A stretch of 64,000 nucleotides of DNA, from positions 1 to 64,000 of the forward strand of contig NZ_CABUOD010000002.1 in NCBI RefSeq assembly GCF_902493135.1. The letters are read 5' to 3'. The notes beneath the pieces were generated by a model. The model saw only the letters and a program-made list of their open reading frames with translations. It was not told the origin of the DNA and made no database searches. Position numbers and translations under genes: made by a program. This document shows, piece by piece, positions 43,188 to 52,050 of the stretch (positions are counted from its first letter, which is position 1; each line of letters starts with the position of its first letter). This DNA comes from an uncultured Parabacteroides sp. (GTDB taxonomy: Bacteria; Bacteroidota; Bacteroidia; Bacteroidales; Tannerellaceae).

Positions 43188-43236
43188 AAGATCACCCAAG
43201 TAAGCAAGAATACTCTTTGCTCGCTTGGGTGATCTT
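43188..43236. terminator. Strong hairpin at the end of the surface-protein operon
   Basis: AAGATCACCCAAG (43188-43200) pairs with CTTGGGTGATCTT (43224-43236), with further internal pairing and a T-rich tail. It lies downstream of the minus-strand lipoprotein gene. Its left arm includes the CCAAGTAAG motif seen elsewhere in the island. Confidence 0.75.
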
Positions 43237-43284
43237 TGTTTTATCCTTGCTACTGGAAGGGGGCTTTAAATAAGAATGAGTATC

Positions 43285-44061
43285 TTACTTGATATTTTCG
43301 TAAGTGTATTTATAGGAATAGGAACGTTCACTTCCCTTTGTGTCACGGAACGTTACCTTTACTGTCTTTACATACCCTTCCTCATCCAATTCGTAATTGT
43401 ATGTTTCCATACCTTCATCCCATGTAGCTGTTTTGGGCAAGAACTTTGAAGCTTTTCCTAATAGACCTGCAAGACGCCATTCTTCAAACGGATCATTATA
43501 ATCTGTACTAAACGCAACAAACAAATTACCTATATTTGGAATATCTGTATAAGTGATTGTTTCTGCAACACCACTGCTGACCATCACACCATCTTTATAT
43601 ACATATTCTTCAATCTCACCATCAACATCAGCTTTTATCACTTGATTGTCTGAATTATAAGTAAATTTATAATTATCTGTGCTCTCATAAGTGGTACTGC
43701 CTTTTTCTATAGCTGTCCATATTACACTTGTGCAATACCCGTTTCCATTCAAAGAAAACTTAATATTGTCAATATAGGTATATGAACCATCTTTCTCTTC
43801 GGAAGTGGCAACAGCTTCATTCCCTGAAAAAGAAAAGTCATAATCAAAAGATTCCCCATCATCTTGACAAACTATTTTTGAAACTTTCCCGTCATTATCA
43901 TAATTAATAGCATAAGAAGTTTCATTTTTCGTACAAGTTGCCACCCGTTTAGTCACATTCTCTGGATCAATGATATTATTATCATCATCGTTACCACAAG
44001 AAACGAAGTTCACACACAAAGCCACTGAAAGAATGGCTGTAAAAAATCTGTTTGTTTTCAT
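43285..44061 (-). CDS. DUF4595-like surface lipoprotein, about 258 aa
   Basis: Lipoprotein signal MKTNRFFTAILSVALCVNFV with Cys after FVS, followed by acidic GNDDDN, a pattern linked with surface export in Bacteroidetes. The mature part has YD-like repeats: YDNDGKVSKIVCQDDG, YNSDNQVIKADVDGEIEEYV, ELDEEGYVKTVKV. This resembles DUF4595 lipoproteins. The start at 44061 is preferred over 44073. Function unknown. Directly downstream (12 nt) of the LRR protein. Confidence 0.78.
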   Translation of the reverse strand: MKTNRFFTAILSVALCVNFVSCGNDDDNNIIDPENVTKRVATCTKNETSYAINYDNDGKVSKIVCQDDGESFDYDFSFSGNEAVATSEEKDGSYTYIDNIKFSLNGNGYCTSVIWTAIEKGSTTYESTDNYKFTYNSDNQVIKADVDGEIEEYVYKDGVMVSSGVAETITYTDIPNIGNLFVAFSTDYNDPFEEWRLAGLLGKASKFLPKTATWDEGMETYNYELDEEGYVKTVKVTFRDTKGSERSYSYKYTYENIK

Positions 44062-44073
44062 ACTGAATATCAT

Positions 44074-45408
44074 TTATTTAATAATTATTTTATGAGTTTT
44101 ATTATCTGCTGATACAATGTAAATCCCTTTAGGTAAATTTATTACCTTACCACCACTAATAGTCTTATTAACTAAGATTTGTCCATGTATATTATAGATA
44201 GAAACATTTATAGGTTTATTTGTACAAACAAGAATCCCATTACTTATGGTTTGTATTTCGTATTCATTGGAATGAGATACAATCTCATTCGATGTTGGAA
44301 TGTCTGTTTCAATAATATTTATAAAATCTCCCCACTTATCTGCCAACCAATAGTTATTGTAAGATCCTTTAGGAACGTACAATGTACCCTCTTTCTTGAC
44401 AGAACTATCAAAACTTCCATTTAATGCAGGAGGCATTGTATTATTTACATATACATTCTTTATATTCTTTGCCCCGGTAAAAGCATTATATCCTATAAAC
44501 CTAACACTATTAGGAATATAAATGGTTTCTCTTTTATTTCCACATGTGTAACCTATTATTGAATCTTTACGAATAGTGTATAGAAAGCCACCTTCACTTA
44601 AATAATGAGCATTATTTTTATCAACCTCTATTTCTGATAAATTCTCACAATAGGGAAAAGTACCACTATTTATAAACAGGACACTTGCTGGTATATTTAT
44701 AATTCTCAATTTTTTACACCTTTCAAAGGTTCCCCCACTTGAATAAAAGCCATCTATCGTTCCCCCTATCTGAATAACACCATTAGGAATGATGATTGAT
44801 TCCAAATTTTCGCAACCATAAAAAGCAGCAGAAGCTATGTACTTAACACTTTTAGGAATATTAACAGAAGACAAGTTTTTACAATTGGAGAATACACATC
44901 CTCCTATCGTTTCTACTTTATCACCAAGTTCAACAGTTTTCAGACAAGATAACTTATCGTTTTCATTTGCAAATGCATATATATCAATTTTTATAGCACT
45001 ATTAGGTAATCTTACAGAAGATAATTTTTTACAATTTGCTTGGTAAAACATTTCTTCAGGGATAATATTATCTTTTGTTTTCCGTTCAATTGTTACTGTA
45101 TGAAAAACGTCTGGTCCTCCAGATATTCTCGTATAAGTAAATTTACCACCTTCTTTGATATTCGTATCTTTCAAATCCAGCGATATCAAGTTAGTCATGT
45201 TACGAATAACTCCAATATCAGAAGCGTTAATATCTCCAGATAAGGTCAATTTTTCTATTTCCTTATATTTATTTCCTAACAATTTAGAAAGAGTTCCTGC
45301 ATCTTCCACCTTAATTGTAATTTCAGGAACATTTTGTGCAAATATATTCATGTTAACAAATAAAAATACACCAATTATAATTAGACCATGTATAAATTTT
45401 GTTTTCAT
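44074..45408 (-). CDS. BspA-type leucine-rich-repeat protein with C-terminal sorting tail, 444 aa
   Basis: Secreted surface protein. Signal peptide MKTKFIHGLIIIGVFLFVNM; a run of LRR_5 repeats (LKTVELGDKVETIGGCVFSN, LSSVNIPKSVKYIASAAFYG, LESIIIPNGVIQIGG); then a C-terminal domain of about 70 residues (VSIYNIHGQILVNKTISGGK .. LPKGIYIVSADNKTHKIIIK) matching type IX secretion type A sorting tails. BspA-like proteins often bind host matrix or other cells. It overlaps the small gene upstream by 4 nt. Confidence 0.88.
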   Translation of the reverse strand: MKTKFIHGLIIIGVFLFVNMNIFAQNVPEITIKVEDAGTLSKLLGNKYKEIEKLTLSGDINASDIGVIRNMTNLISLDLKDTNIKEGGKFTYTRISGGPDVFHTVTIERKTKDNIIPEEMFYQANCKKLSSVRLPNSAIKIDIYAFANENDKLSCLKTVELGDKVETIGGCVFSNCKNLSSVNIPKSVKYIASAAFYGCENLESIIIPNGVIQIGGTIDGFYSSGGTFERCKKLRIINIPASVLFINSGTFPYCENLSEIEVDKNNAHYLSEGGFLYTIRKDSIIGYTCGNKRETIYIPNSVRFIGYNAFTGAKNIKNVYVNNTMPPALNGSFDSSVKKEGTLYVPKGSYNNYWLADKWGDFINIIETDIPTSNEIVSHSNEYEIQTISNGILVCTNKPINVSIYNIHGQILVNKTISGGKVINLPKGIYIVSADNKTHKIIIK

Positions 45409-45632
45409 AACTCTTTTGATTTTATCGTTTTACCTGTTTCTAAATACTTTTGGAAGTATTGATATATATCCATTTCAATAGTCCCTTTATAAACTAAATT
45501 ACCTTCTGGATCTTTTATTGTTACAAACATTGGTTCTCCTTTGTCATTAAACTTTCCAATAACTCTAAAATCATTAGTATAAATGACTTCATGAGGATTT
45601 CCAAACTCATCCCTTTCTAAAATCTTATACAT
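45405..45632 (-). CDS. Small hypothetical protein, 75 aa
   Basis: Reads MYKILERDEFGNPHEVIYTN, GKFNDKGEPMFVTIKDPEGN. No signal peptide; beta-strand-like with two DxxGxP-type turns. Overlaps the LRR gene by 4 nt and appears to be the first gene of a three-gene operon (small protein, LRR protein, lipoprotein). I do not recognise it. Confidence 0.6.
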   Translation of the reverse strand: MYKILERDEFGNPHEVIYTNDFRVIGKFNDKGEPMFVTIKDPEGNLVYKGTIEMDIYQYFQKYLETGKTIKSKEL

Positions 45633-45685
45633 TATATTGCATTTTTTACTTCTCCTGTTCCCTTCAGAGTATTACTAAATAAAAA

Positions 45686-45874
45686 GGTGTGGGAACTGTA
45701 TTTGCTTTATCCTGTTATCTGGCTTCTCGCATTGCCATTAGAGTGGATAAAACAACAGCAACCCACACCCATTGAGATATAGTTTACCCTTTCAGGTAAG
45801 TCTATAACAAAAGATGCGGGTGCTATTGCCATCACCTTCACTCTAATACAAATTTTGCGAGAATTTGATAACAG
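45686..45874. other. Structured intergenic region with nested inverted repeats
   Basis: CTGTTATC..CTCGCA..ATTAGAGTG (45712-45745) recurs as its inverted complement at 45839-45874. A second pair is GGTGTGGG (45686-45693) and CCCACACC (45762-45769). The region 45633-46005 has no convincing gene. It may be a structured RNA or an att/ori-type site. Confidence 0.55.
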
Positions 45875-46005
45875 AAGATAATTTCAATAACACCTTTCGT
45901 TAAACGTATGTCCTTCCACAGAGGTTCAACGCCATGAACGTGTAGAATTGCCACAAAGTTACGAAAAGTGTTTATACATCAACCAAGTAAGAGAATGAAA
46001 AATCT

Positions 46006-46149
46006 TTACTTGTCCTTGAATTTTTCTCTTATCCAGAAAAAGAGAAACAAACAGCCAGAAAACAAAAGAAAAAGAGCTGCTATAACAGGATATAAATCAG
46101 GATTCCCAATCAAACAAAAAAGAACCACCAAGAAAGCCAACCACTTCAT
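46006..46149 (-). CDS. 47-aa membrane microprotein coupled to the RadC-like gene
   Basis: Minus-strand frame MKWLAFLVVLFCLIGNPDLY followed by PVIAALFLLFSGCLFLFFW and IREKFKDK. Two hydrophobic segments separated by a short turn and a basic tail, so probably a hairpin membrane protein. The ATG overlaps the RadC stop (ATGA), and the sequence GGGAGGATATT upstream is a plausible ribosome-binding site. The antisense strand has a longer but lysine-rich, unlikely frame. Confidence 0.6.
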   Translation of the reverse strand: MKWLAFLVVLFCLIGNPDLYPVIAALFLLFSGCLFLFFWIREKFKDK

Positions 46150-46604
46150 AATATCCTCCCTTCATCCAAATAAGAGTAATATCCGCTATCTGTCACTATT
46201 ATATGATCCAACAATTGAATATCAAATAGTTTTGCAGCCTTTTTCACCCTGTCCGTTAATGAATCGTCTTGGCAGCTCGGTTGTTTATTCCCAGATGGAT
46301 GATTATGGCTAAGGATCATTGCAGAGGCGTTTCCCAATATCGCAGCTTGCATAATGATTCGTATATCGGCAGATGTTGAATCCAATCCACCTTCTGATAT
46401 ATGCACAATCCCCAATACCCTTTTAGCGTTGTTCAACAGGATCAGTTTCATATACTCCCTGTATTGGATTGTCTCAGAATCATATATGTGATTCATTAAT
46501 AAGGAATAAGCACTGTTGGAATCCTTGATGACAGCCCTTTCCGAACTCTTTACTTTCGTGTTGTACGTCAATTTAACGTCACAAACCTTATACATTCCTT
46601 CCAT
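46146..46604 (-). CDS. RadC-like JAB-domain protein, 152 aa
   Basis: MPN/JAB metal-binding domain without the N-terminal helix-hairpin-helix of full RadC. Zinc motif SHNHPSG (H100, H102) followed by S110 and D113. Such short RadC proteins are typical of mobile elements and plasmids; their biochemical role is unsettled. Translationally coupled to the downstream 47-aa membrane protein. Confidence 0.88.
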   Translation of the reverse strand: MEGMYKVCDVKLTYNTKVKSSERAVIKDSNSAYSLLMNHIYDSETIQYREYMKLILLNNAKRVLGIVHISEGGLDSTSADIRIIMQAAILGNASAMILSHNHPSGNKQPSCQDDSLTDRVKKAAKLFDIQLLDHIIVTDSGYYSYLDEGRIL

Positions 46605-46947
46605 ACGATTGTAGTTTAATAAGTTAATTGATTATGAATTACGGATTTGCAAGAATGAAAGGAATACCACCAAGTAAGAGATATAGCCTATCTTTTCAAT
46701 ATCAGATAGTAAATTCAATCAGCTAAATATATTCTATTCTGGATTGAATGGTAGTGTACCCGTCTGAACATGAAATCGTGATCGGCTGATCCTGTAGGCT
46801 TTTACGTAGGATATTCCTTTTTCCTTCTCATACATGGAGGGGTGTTTTAAAGTTGTGGACTTATGAAGGTATAGGATATACTTAGTTTGGCTTACTCTTT
46901 GGCGTTACCCAAGTAAAAGGAATATATATAATAATATATAGAGAATT
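46605..46947. other. Intergenic region with CCAAGTAA-type repeats
   Basis: Contains ACCAAGTAAGAGATATAG at 46669-46686 and CCCAAGTAAAAGGAATATA at 46908 onward; no gene seen. The repeats match others at 45983, 49566, 49735 and (inverted) 49787-49805. Confidence 0.55.
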
Positions 46948-47316
46948 TTAAATGTCAGATAACATTTTATCAATAGTCATTTTTACGGCTGGCAGGTTGT
47001 TTTTCATTACATCAAAAACGATAACTGCATCTATATCGAAATAATGATGTGCTATAATGTCTCGCATTCCCATAACTCCTTTCCAATCAATTTCAGGATA
47101 ATGCGATAAAAGTTCTTTATTTGTAGCTTTATCAATACGCTTGACACTTTCTCCGATTGCAATCAACAGCATACAAATACTTTCCAACCTCTCAACTCCG
47201 CTTGGTGTCGTCAAGAAATCGTCTGGAGAAAGTATTGCTTCCGATCTCTTTAATATTCTATCTAAAGCCGTTTGTATCTTTATCAAAGAAGAACGGATTA
47301 ACTCTGTATCACACAT
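46948..47316 (-). CDS. hepT: HepT-like HEPN toxin, 122 aa
   Basis: All-helical HEPN (DUF86) protein: MCDTELIRSSLIKIQTALDR and the catalytic RxxxxH in GMRDIIAHHYFDID. In MntA/HepT toxin-antitoxin systems the HEPN ribonuclease is neutralised by AMPylation by the partner nucleotidyltransferase. It overlaps the mntA-like gene by 8 nt, and both are on the minus strand. Both genes are intact. Confidence 0.88.
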   Translation of the reverse strand: MCDTELIRSSLIKIQTALDRILKRSEAILSPDDFLTTPSGVERLESICMLLIAIGESVKRIDKATNKELLSHYPEIDWKGVMGMRDIIAHHYFDIDAVIVFDVMKNNLPAVKMTIDKMLSDI

Positions 47317-47602
47317 AAATCCCCTCCTTCTCTATTCGATTTCTCAAGAAAGAATCCATATGATCCCGTAATCGGACAATATCAACATTACAACCAAACA
47401 GGGTTTGCAGATCATCTTTTATATGTACCAATGCAAACATACTCGGCTTTGATGTTTCCAAATAAACATCAACGTCACTATCTTCTGTTTGTTCACCTCT
47501 GGCAACAGAACCGAATATCCCCATACGGGTAATGCTATATTTGGAAGCATTCTTCGCCATATAGTCACGCAAGATGTTCATATATTCAGTTGTTGATTTC
47601 AT
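47309..47602 (-). CDS. mntA: MntA-like minimal nucleotidyltransferase antitoxin, 97 aa
   Basis: MNT domain with GSVARGEQTEDSDVDVYLE, the GSx10DxD active site, and a third acidic residue in NVDIVRL. It would transfer AMP to a tyrosine near the HepT active site. The first gene of the pair, with a -7 box TATCTTTG at 47623-47630, 20 nt upstream of its start. Confidence 0.88.
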   Translation of the reverse strand: MKSTTEYMNILRDYMAKNASKYSITRMGIFGSVARGEQTEDSDVDVYLETSKPSMFALVHIKDDLQTLFGCNVDIVRLRDHMDSFLRNRIEKEGIYV

Positions 47603-47622
47603 TTTCTTTTATCTATTTACCA

Positions 47623-47630
47623 CAAAGATA
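47623..47630 (-). promoter_or_regulatory. -7 box TATCTTTG of the toxin-antitoxin operon
   Basis: Minus-strand TATCTTTG, 20 nt upstream of the ATG at 47602. Confidence 0.6.
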
Positions 47631-47759
47631 CGTGTTCAATTGGAAAAATCAAACAGGAAGTATCGTTCTTCTCTCTTTTTGGATTTACTCACAAATCACT
47701 TTTTTAAGTTCCTATTTATCTGTAACTTCGTATGTTCTTCCAAGTTAAAGAGATTCTCC

Positions 47760-47948
47760 ATGTTTCCAGATAATCCCATATTCATTCCAAAGAAACTCAT
47801 TATGCAAGAATATAGACCATTTGATAGAATCGAAGTTTACAGGGAAATTGTGGAAACCATCAAGAAAAGACACATTTTGCCAACAGAGACTTATATATCT
47901 GTTCCCGTTGTTAAAAATCGGATCAGGAAAAAGAAGAAAAGCTCCTAA
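47760..47948 (+). CDS. Possible small basic protein, 62 aa
   Basis: Frame MFPDNPIFIPKKLIMQEYRP, FDRIEVYREIVETIKKRHIL, ending in a lysine-rich tail. The frame is open further upstream, but the ATG at 47760 is the first sensible start. No recognised domain. The helical middle and basic tail could suit a nucleic-acid-binding accessory protein near the Rep-like gene. Low certainty. The next 340 bp (47949-48287) have no clear gene. Confidence 0.35.
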   Translation: MFPDNPIFIPKKLIMQEYRPFDRIEVYREIVETIKKRHILPTETYISVPVVKNRIRKKKKSS

Positions 47949-48317
47949 CTGATTTTGCATTGATAATTAAGTATTTTAAGACGGATGTTTCCAGAAATGG
48001 GAATGTCCGTCTTTTGTTTTTCTAATAAAAAGTAACTCTCTATATAATGGCTTGTAGGATATAGCTCTATAAAGTAGACTGATAATAAATATTGATACTT
48101 GTAGTATAATATTCAAGTTCCTGCCTATTTACTTTTTTAGATGGCTATTTGTTTGTATCTTTTTATATCTCAATAAGATAAAATCTAAATCCATTTCAGA
48201 TATATTTCCAAGTTTCCCAGATCACTTGTTTTTTTATTCAAACCGCAAGGACAATTCTTGTTTTTATATTTAATAGGTAAATGAATTTTGTCCTTCCATA
48301 AATCCAATTTCTCGAAT

Positions 48318-48482
48318 ATGGTATTATACACGCCAAACAACCGAATTTTCAATAACAGATTAGAATGCAAGAAAGCATTGAATATAAATTGTTCCCAATA
48401 CAAGAAACTGATGGAACTGAATATCCTGATCCCCATCAACAGGGAAAACTCCCCTATAAAGCCAGAAAAGACAGAAGGCTAA
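48318..48482 (+). CDS. Possible small HTH-like protein, 54 aa
   Basis: MVLYTPNNRIFNNRLECKKA, LNINCSQYKKLMELNILIPI. The stretch ECKKALNINCSQYKKLMEL has the spacing of a helix-turn-helix. A TTG start at 48288 is also possible. It lies upstream of, and parallel to, the Rep-like gene. An overlapping antisense frame (48185-48439) looks less likely. Weak support. Confidence 0.35.
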   Translation: MVLYTPNNRIFNNRLECKKALNINCSQYKKLMELNILIPINRENSPIKPEKTEG

Positions 48483-48639
48483 TTTTAACATCTTGGCAAA
48501 GGCTAAAAGTAACACTGTTACTAAGAACCTATGCGTTTTTCACTAAAACCTAATATCAGATTTAGCCTCCTTCCGGAAGAAGGCTAAATGGGTGTAGTGC
48601 AGATAAACAGTAATTAAATCTCTTTTTAACATATCTAAT

Positions 48640-49503
48640 ATGAATTACAGAAACTTAGACAAGAATATTTTCCTTAAACTCAACCATAACCAAGCCTATG
48701 TAGCCGCCTGTTTCTCTTTCAAGTCGGATTTCGTGACAGGTGAATCCCATATACACCAAGATACTCTTGCAGACTATTGCCAGTGTTCACCAAGTAAGAT
48801 ACAAGACTATATTTCCGTTTTCAAAAAGGTTGGATTCATACGATCCAGTATGACACGTTATTTCAAGAATGAGGACGGATTACCCAGAAGGCAGAATGAG
48901 TATTTGCTCAATGTGCCAGATTCCAACTATTTCACGATTCGCAAGGAACTGTTGGAAAAGGATATTCCTGTAGGTGTAATAGGGTATGTCCTGTTGCTTA
49001 AATGCTTATGCTTGAATGGTACAAATACCTGCTTTTATAACCTGTTGGAAATCTCCAATAAATTGAAAGTTGGCTATTCCACCCTGAAAGGCAAAAACGG
49101 GTTGCACCAGAAAGCCATTGATTACGGCTTGATAACGGACGATAAAGTGAGGTACGAGGGGAAATCCACGATCAGACATACCATTATGGATTCTAACATC
49201 TTACTTGGTGACGGTTTGGATATTCCAGACCTGAATGCGGAAGAACACGGTATTTATGTGGAACAATATGATATTATCCGTTCCTGCTGTCTGGATCATG
49301 ATATATATCCTCCCAGATATGGCGGACAGGTGATTCGCAAAATCATGAATCATTTTGTGGATGACAATTTGAAAAACGCCTTAAACAGACGGCTTGACAA
49401 GGTGAAAGAGGATCATATCTATAGCCTGAACTATATAGCCAAAATGCTGAACATTCAGATGGATTCACCAAGTAAAGAAGAATATACATTCGTTATGCCA
49501 TGA
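48640..49503 (+). CDS. Replication-initiator-like winged-helix protein, 287 aa
   Basis: Starts MNYRNLDKNIFLKLNHNQAY and contains one clear HTH (HQDTLADYCQCSPSKIQDYI) and a second (LEISNKLKVGYSTLKGKNGL), a two-winged-helix arrangement like plasmid Rep or phage replication proteins. Two CCAAGTAA motifs lie within the gene and more lie on both sides, as expected for an iteron-binding initiator. No direct family match could be made by eye. It may let the excised island replicate. Confidence 0.55.
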   Translation: MNYRNLDKNIFLKLNHNQAYVAACFSFKSDFVTGESHIHQDTLADYCQCSPSKIQDYISVFKKVGFIRSSMTRYFKNEDGLPRRQNEYLLNVPDSNYFTIRKELLEKDIPVGVIGYVLLLKCLCLNGTNTCFYNLLEISNKLKVGYSTLKGKNGLHQKAIDYGLITDDKVRYEGKSTIRHTIMDSNILLGDGLDIPDLNAEEHGIYVEQYDIIRSCCLDHDIYPPRYGGQVIRKIMNHFVDDNLKNALNRRLDKVKEDHIYSLNYIAKMLNIQMDSPSKEEYTFVMP

Positions 49504-49906
49504 TAATATTATGGGTGCTTTCAGAAATGGAAGTGCCCATTTCTCTTTTATTTGGGTTGGGACTATCCAAGTAAGAAGAATAGGGCTATTTATGGATGCT
49601 TATCTCTTATTTGTTCCAGTTTCAGGGGATTTTTGGAAGATTTTACTTTTATATAGCCAGTCACCAAAAATCCCCTGAAAAAGAAAATACAAACAATAGG
49701 TAAGCCTTATTCTCTGATTTTCCTTTGGGCTGTAACCAAGTAAGAGAAATAGGAGTTTATTATCCGCTTCAATCAAAAGTTGGCAGTCTATCCTTTTACT
49801 TGGGTGAAGCCTCTGGATATTTGAGAGACAGGGTTCGGATTGAGACCGAACCCCGATATTTTGGGTATGGGAACTCACCTGTCACATGAGTTCTTTTGTT
49901 CGTGAT
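49504..49906. other. Intergenic region with iteron-like repeats and a 17-bp inverted repeat
   Basis: TTTCAGGGGATTTTTGG (49620-49636) is perfectly complementary to 49664-49680 with a 27-nt loop. CCAAGTAAGA-type motifs are at 49566 and 49735, and an inverted one at 49787-49805. Possible origin region for the Rep-like protein upstream. Confidence 0.6.
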
Positions 49907-51043
49907 TTATGCGGCTTGTTCTTTATTTAAGAGACCTTTGCCATCTAAATATTGGGTAAATAGCTCTGTATAAATTACGTTAATATGGTCAGATGTTACC
50001 ATATTGATTATTCTTACGCTTTCGCTGCTTAATGACTTGATCGTGCTAATGGTTTCTGCGATTCCAATCATCTTTTCTTTACCCTGTGGTTTATAGTTGG
50101 CAAATCGGGTAATAGCATCAATCAGATAGCGGTTCTTGATAGTTTTCTCTGTGAAGTCCATATTTTGCAGAGTTTCGATTATCTCATCGCCAATCTCCAA
50201 GTCATATTCAATAAAGTTCTCTTCCACTATACCTAATACGGCACTGTTCCATACTTTCGGTTTTATTGTCTTACCGAAATTGTAGTATTTGGTAACAACA
50301 CTGATATTCGCTTTTAGCTCAACAGCCTTTTGGAACACTTTAGTATAAAACTCATGTTGTGTAGCCAAAGCTGCGTTACCTGCTTTCTCCAATCCGTTGA
50401 AACCACGGCTTAGTACATTGTTCACTCCTCTGTATTGGGCAAACTCTTGCAAAGAATCAAACCGTTTAACTTGTACATTCTCTATGACTAATTGTTTCTC
50501 CTCTTTTACAATGGCATTTAAGTTATACTCATGATAAGTAGCCCATTGCCAATAACCGTTTGCGGAATCCACTGGAACATAGACATTAGGAGTTCCTTTT
50601 TCCACTATGTTTCCGTTCAGGTCTTTCAGCGTAATATCCGCATCATAGAACAAGTTGGCATCTGTTACATAAAGGGGGACTTTCTCAAACTTATCATTGG
50701 TTATCAACCCCTTGCCTAATTCAATATTAGTTTTGGCAACAGACATGCTGTAATCAGATGTAGCTATAATGATTTCACTTTGTCTTTTCGTGATTGTTAC
50801 TTGTTCTTCTGTCTCATTTGTCAAGTCCCAGAATATCACCTGTGTAGTTGGAAGTACCACCTTTTTAAGTGCTTCAAGATACCCTCTTTCAGCCTTTCTC
50901 ACATTGACTTCTGCCGATTTCTTGATGTTGTCTTCCGCATTCGCATTATTCAACAAGAATTGTCTTTTCTCCTTTAATAACTCGTTAGCCTTTTCAACTG
51001 TCATAACCTCGTTTGCTTCTTTAACTGAATCTAAATTTCTCAT
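49907..51043 (-). CDS. Hypothetical protein, 378 aa
   Basis: I do not recognise it. No signal peptide or membrane segment. The N-terminal 75 residues are highly charged and helical (EKANELLKEKRQFLLNNANA). The rest is mixed, with VYVPVDSANGYWQWATYHEY and a helical C-terminal third (RFANYKPQGKEKMIGIAETI). Single gene facing toward the Rep region, following the integrase-proximal block. Likely an island-specific function. Confidence 0.65.
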   Translation of the reverse strand: MRNLDSVKEANEVMTVEKANELLKEKRQFLLNNANAEDNIKKSAEVNVRKAERGYLEALKKVVLPTTQVIFWDLTNETEEQVTITKRQSEIIIATSDYSMSVAKTNIELGKGLITNDKFEKVPLYVTDANLFYDADITLKDLNGNIVEKGTPNVYVPVDSANGYWQWATYHEYNLNAIVKEEKQLVIENVQVKRFDSLQEFAQYRGVNNVLSRGFNGLEKAGNAALATQHEFYTKVFQKAVELKANISVVTKYYNFGKTIKPKVWNSAVLGIVEENFIEYDLEIGDEIIETLQNMDFTEKTIKNRYLIDAITRFANYKPQGKEKMIGIAETISTIKSLSSESVRIINMVTSDHINVIYTELFTQYLDGKGLLNKEQAA

Positions 51044-51159
51044 TTTCTTTTACGCTTACCTTTACAGCATTAGGTTCTAATTGTTTTTGATTACACTGCA
51101 AAAGTATAGCGGTCTGAGAACGTATATAGGATAAGTTTTGGCGGTGCGATTTGTATCCT

Positions 51160-51972
51160 TTATTTTAATATCCAACCAGCATGTATTTCCAGTTCATATT
51201 TATGGGACATATTCATGGATAAGCCTTTGAAGTCTTTCATCAGTTTGTTGTAATAGCCTAAGTCCAAGTAGTTTTCTGGATTATCCGCAAATTTGCATAC
51301 ATAGAGGGAACATAAGATCAACTCCTTTTCTTTATTTGGGATAGTAGCTTTTCCCCTTCTTTTAATATTTGAGATTCCTTCTATTTGCAAGAATTGGGTT
51401 AGTTGACGTGCAAAGAAATAACTGATCTTTCGTCTGGAATCCGCTTTCTCTGTTGCTGATAATGGTCTGAGTTCACTGTTGAACCGTTGCTTTTGCTGGT
51501 TACTCATCTTCTCTTCTTGCAAATGGATAGCCAAAAAGTCAAGGATCAGTTTATCAGATATAGTATAAGTCTTTTTATTAGAGGCTTTAAATGTCAGTGA
51601 TTCAATATGGGGATTCTGTTCTAAGAACTCACAAAATTCATTGTAGGTCTCTTGGTATGTCTTTTGTGGTACAAGTAGATTCTTGCAAGCGTCAGTGGTA
51701 TAGTCATACAGGTACAGGATCAGTCCCCAGAATGATTCTTTATCCAGATTCAATTCAGTTAGAAGTTCCTGTAAACGCTCGTGCTTATCATAGCCTGATC
51801 TTTTGAAAGGGATTGATTTTAGAATATCCTCATACCAGTGGGCGAATCCAACGGGATACCAAGTGTTCATTAAATATGTCTTGCCATCTTCGTCTGTTTC
51901 TAAGATAGCTTGGTAAGAGCCGAAGTATTTCAATACATACGCCAATAACGGGTTGTCTATATCCAGTATCAT
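51160..51972 (-). CDS. Hypothetical protein, 270 aa
   Basis: Unrecognised, mostly helical, with an aromatic-rich start (MILDIDNPLLAYVLKYFGSY, NTWYPVGFAHWYEDIL). No membrane segment. CAAGTAAAAGGAAATG sits just before the ATG and supplies the ribosome-binding site. Located 78 nt downstream of the integrase stop on the same strand, so perhaps co-transcribed with it. Confidence 0.6.
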   Translation of the reverse strand: MILDIDNPLLAYVLKYFGSYQAILETDEDGKTYLMNTWYPVGFAHWYEDILKSIPFKRSGYDKHERLQELLTELNLDKESFWGLILYLYDYTTDACKNLLVPQKTYQETYNEFCEFLEQNPHIESLTFKASNKKTYTISDKLILDFLAIHLQEEKMSNQQKQRFNSELRPLSATEKADSRRKISYFFARQLTQFLQIEGISNIKRRGKATIPNKEKELILCSLYVCKFADNPENYLDLGYYNKLMKDFKGLSMNMSHKYELEIHAGWILK

Positions 51973-52050
51973 TTCCTTTTACTTGTTTGATGTGGCAAAA
52001 TTAAGATAAAAAGAATCCTGTCCCCATTTCTGGAAACAGGATTCTTTGGT

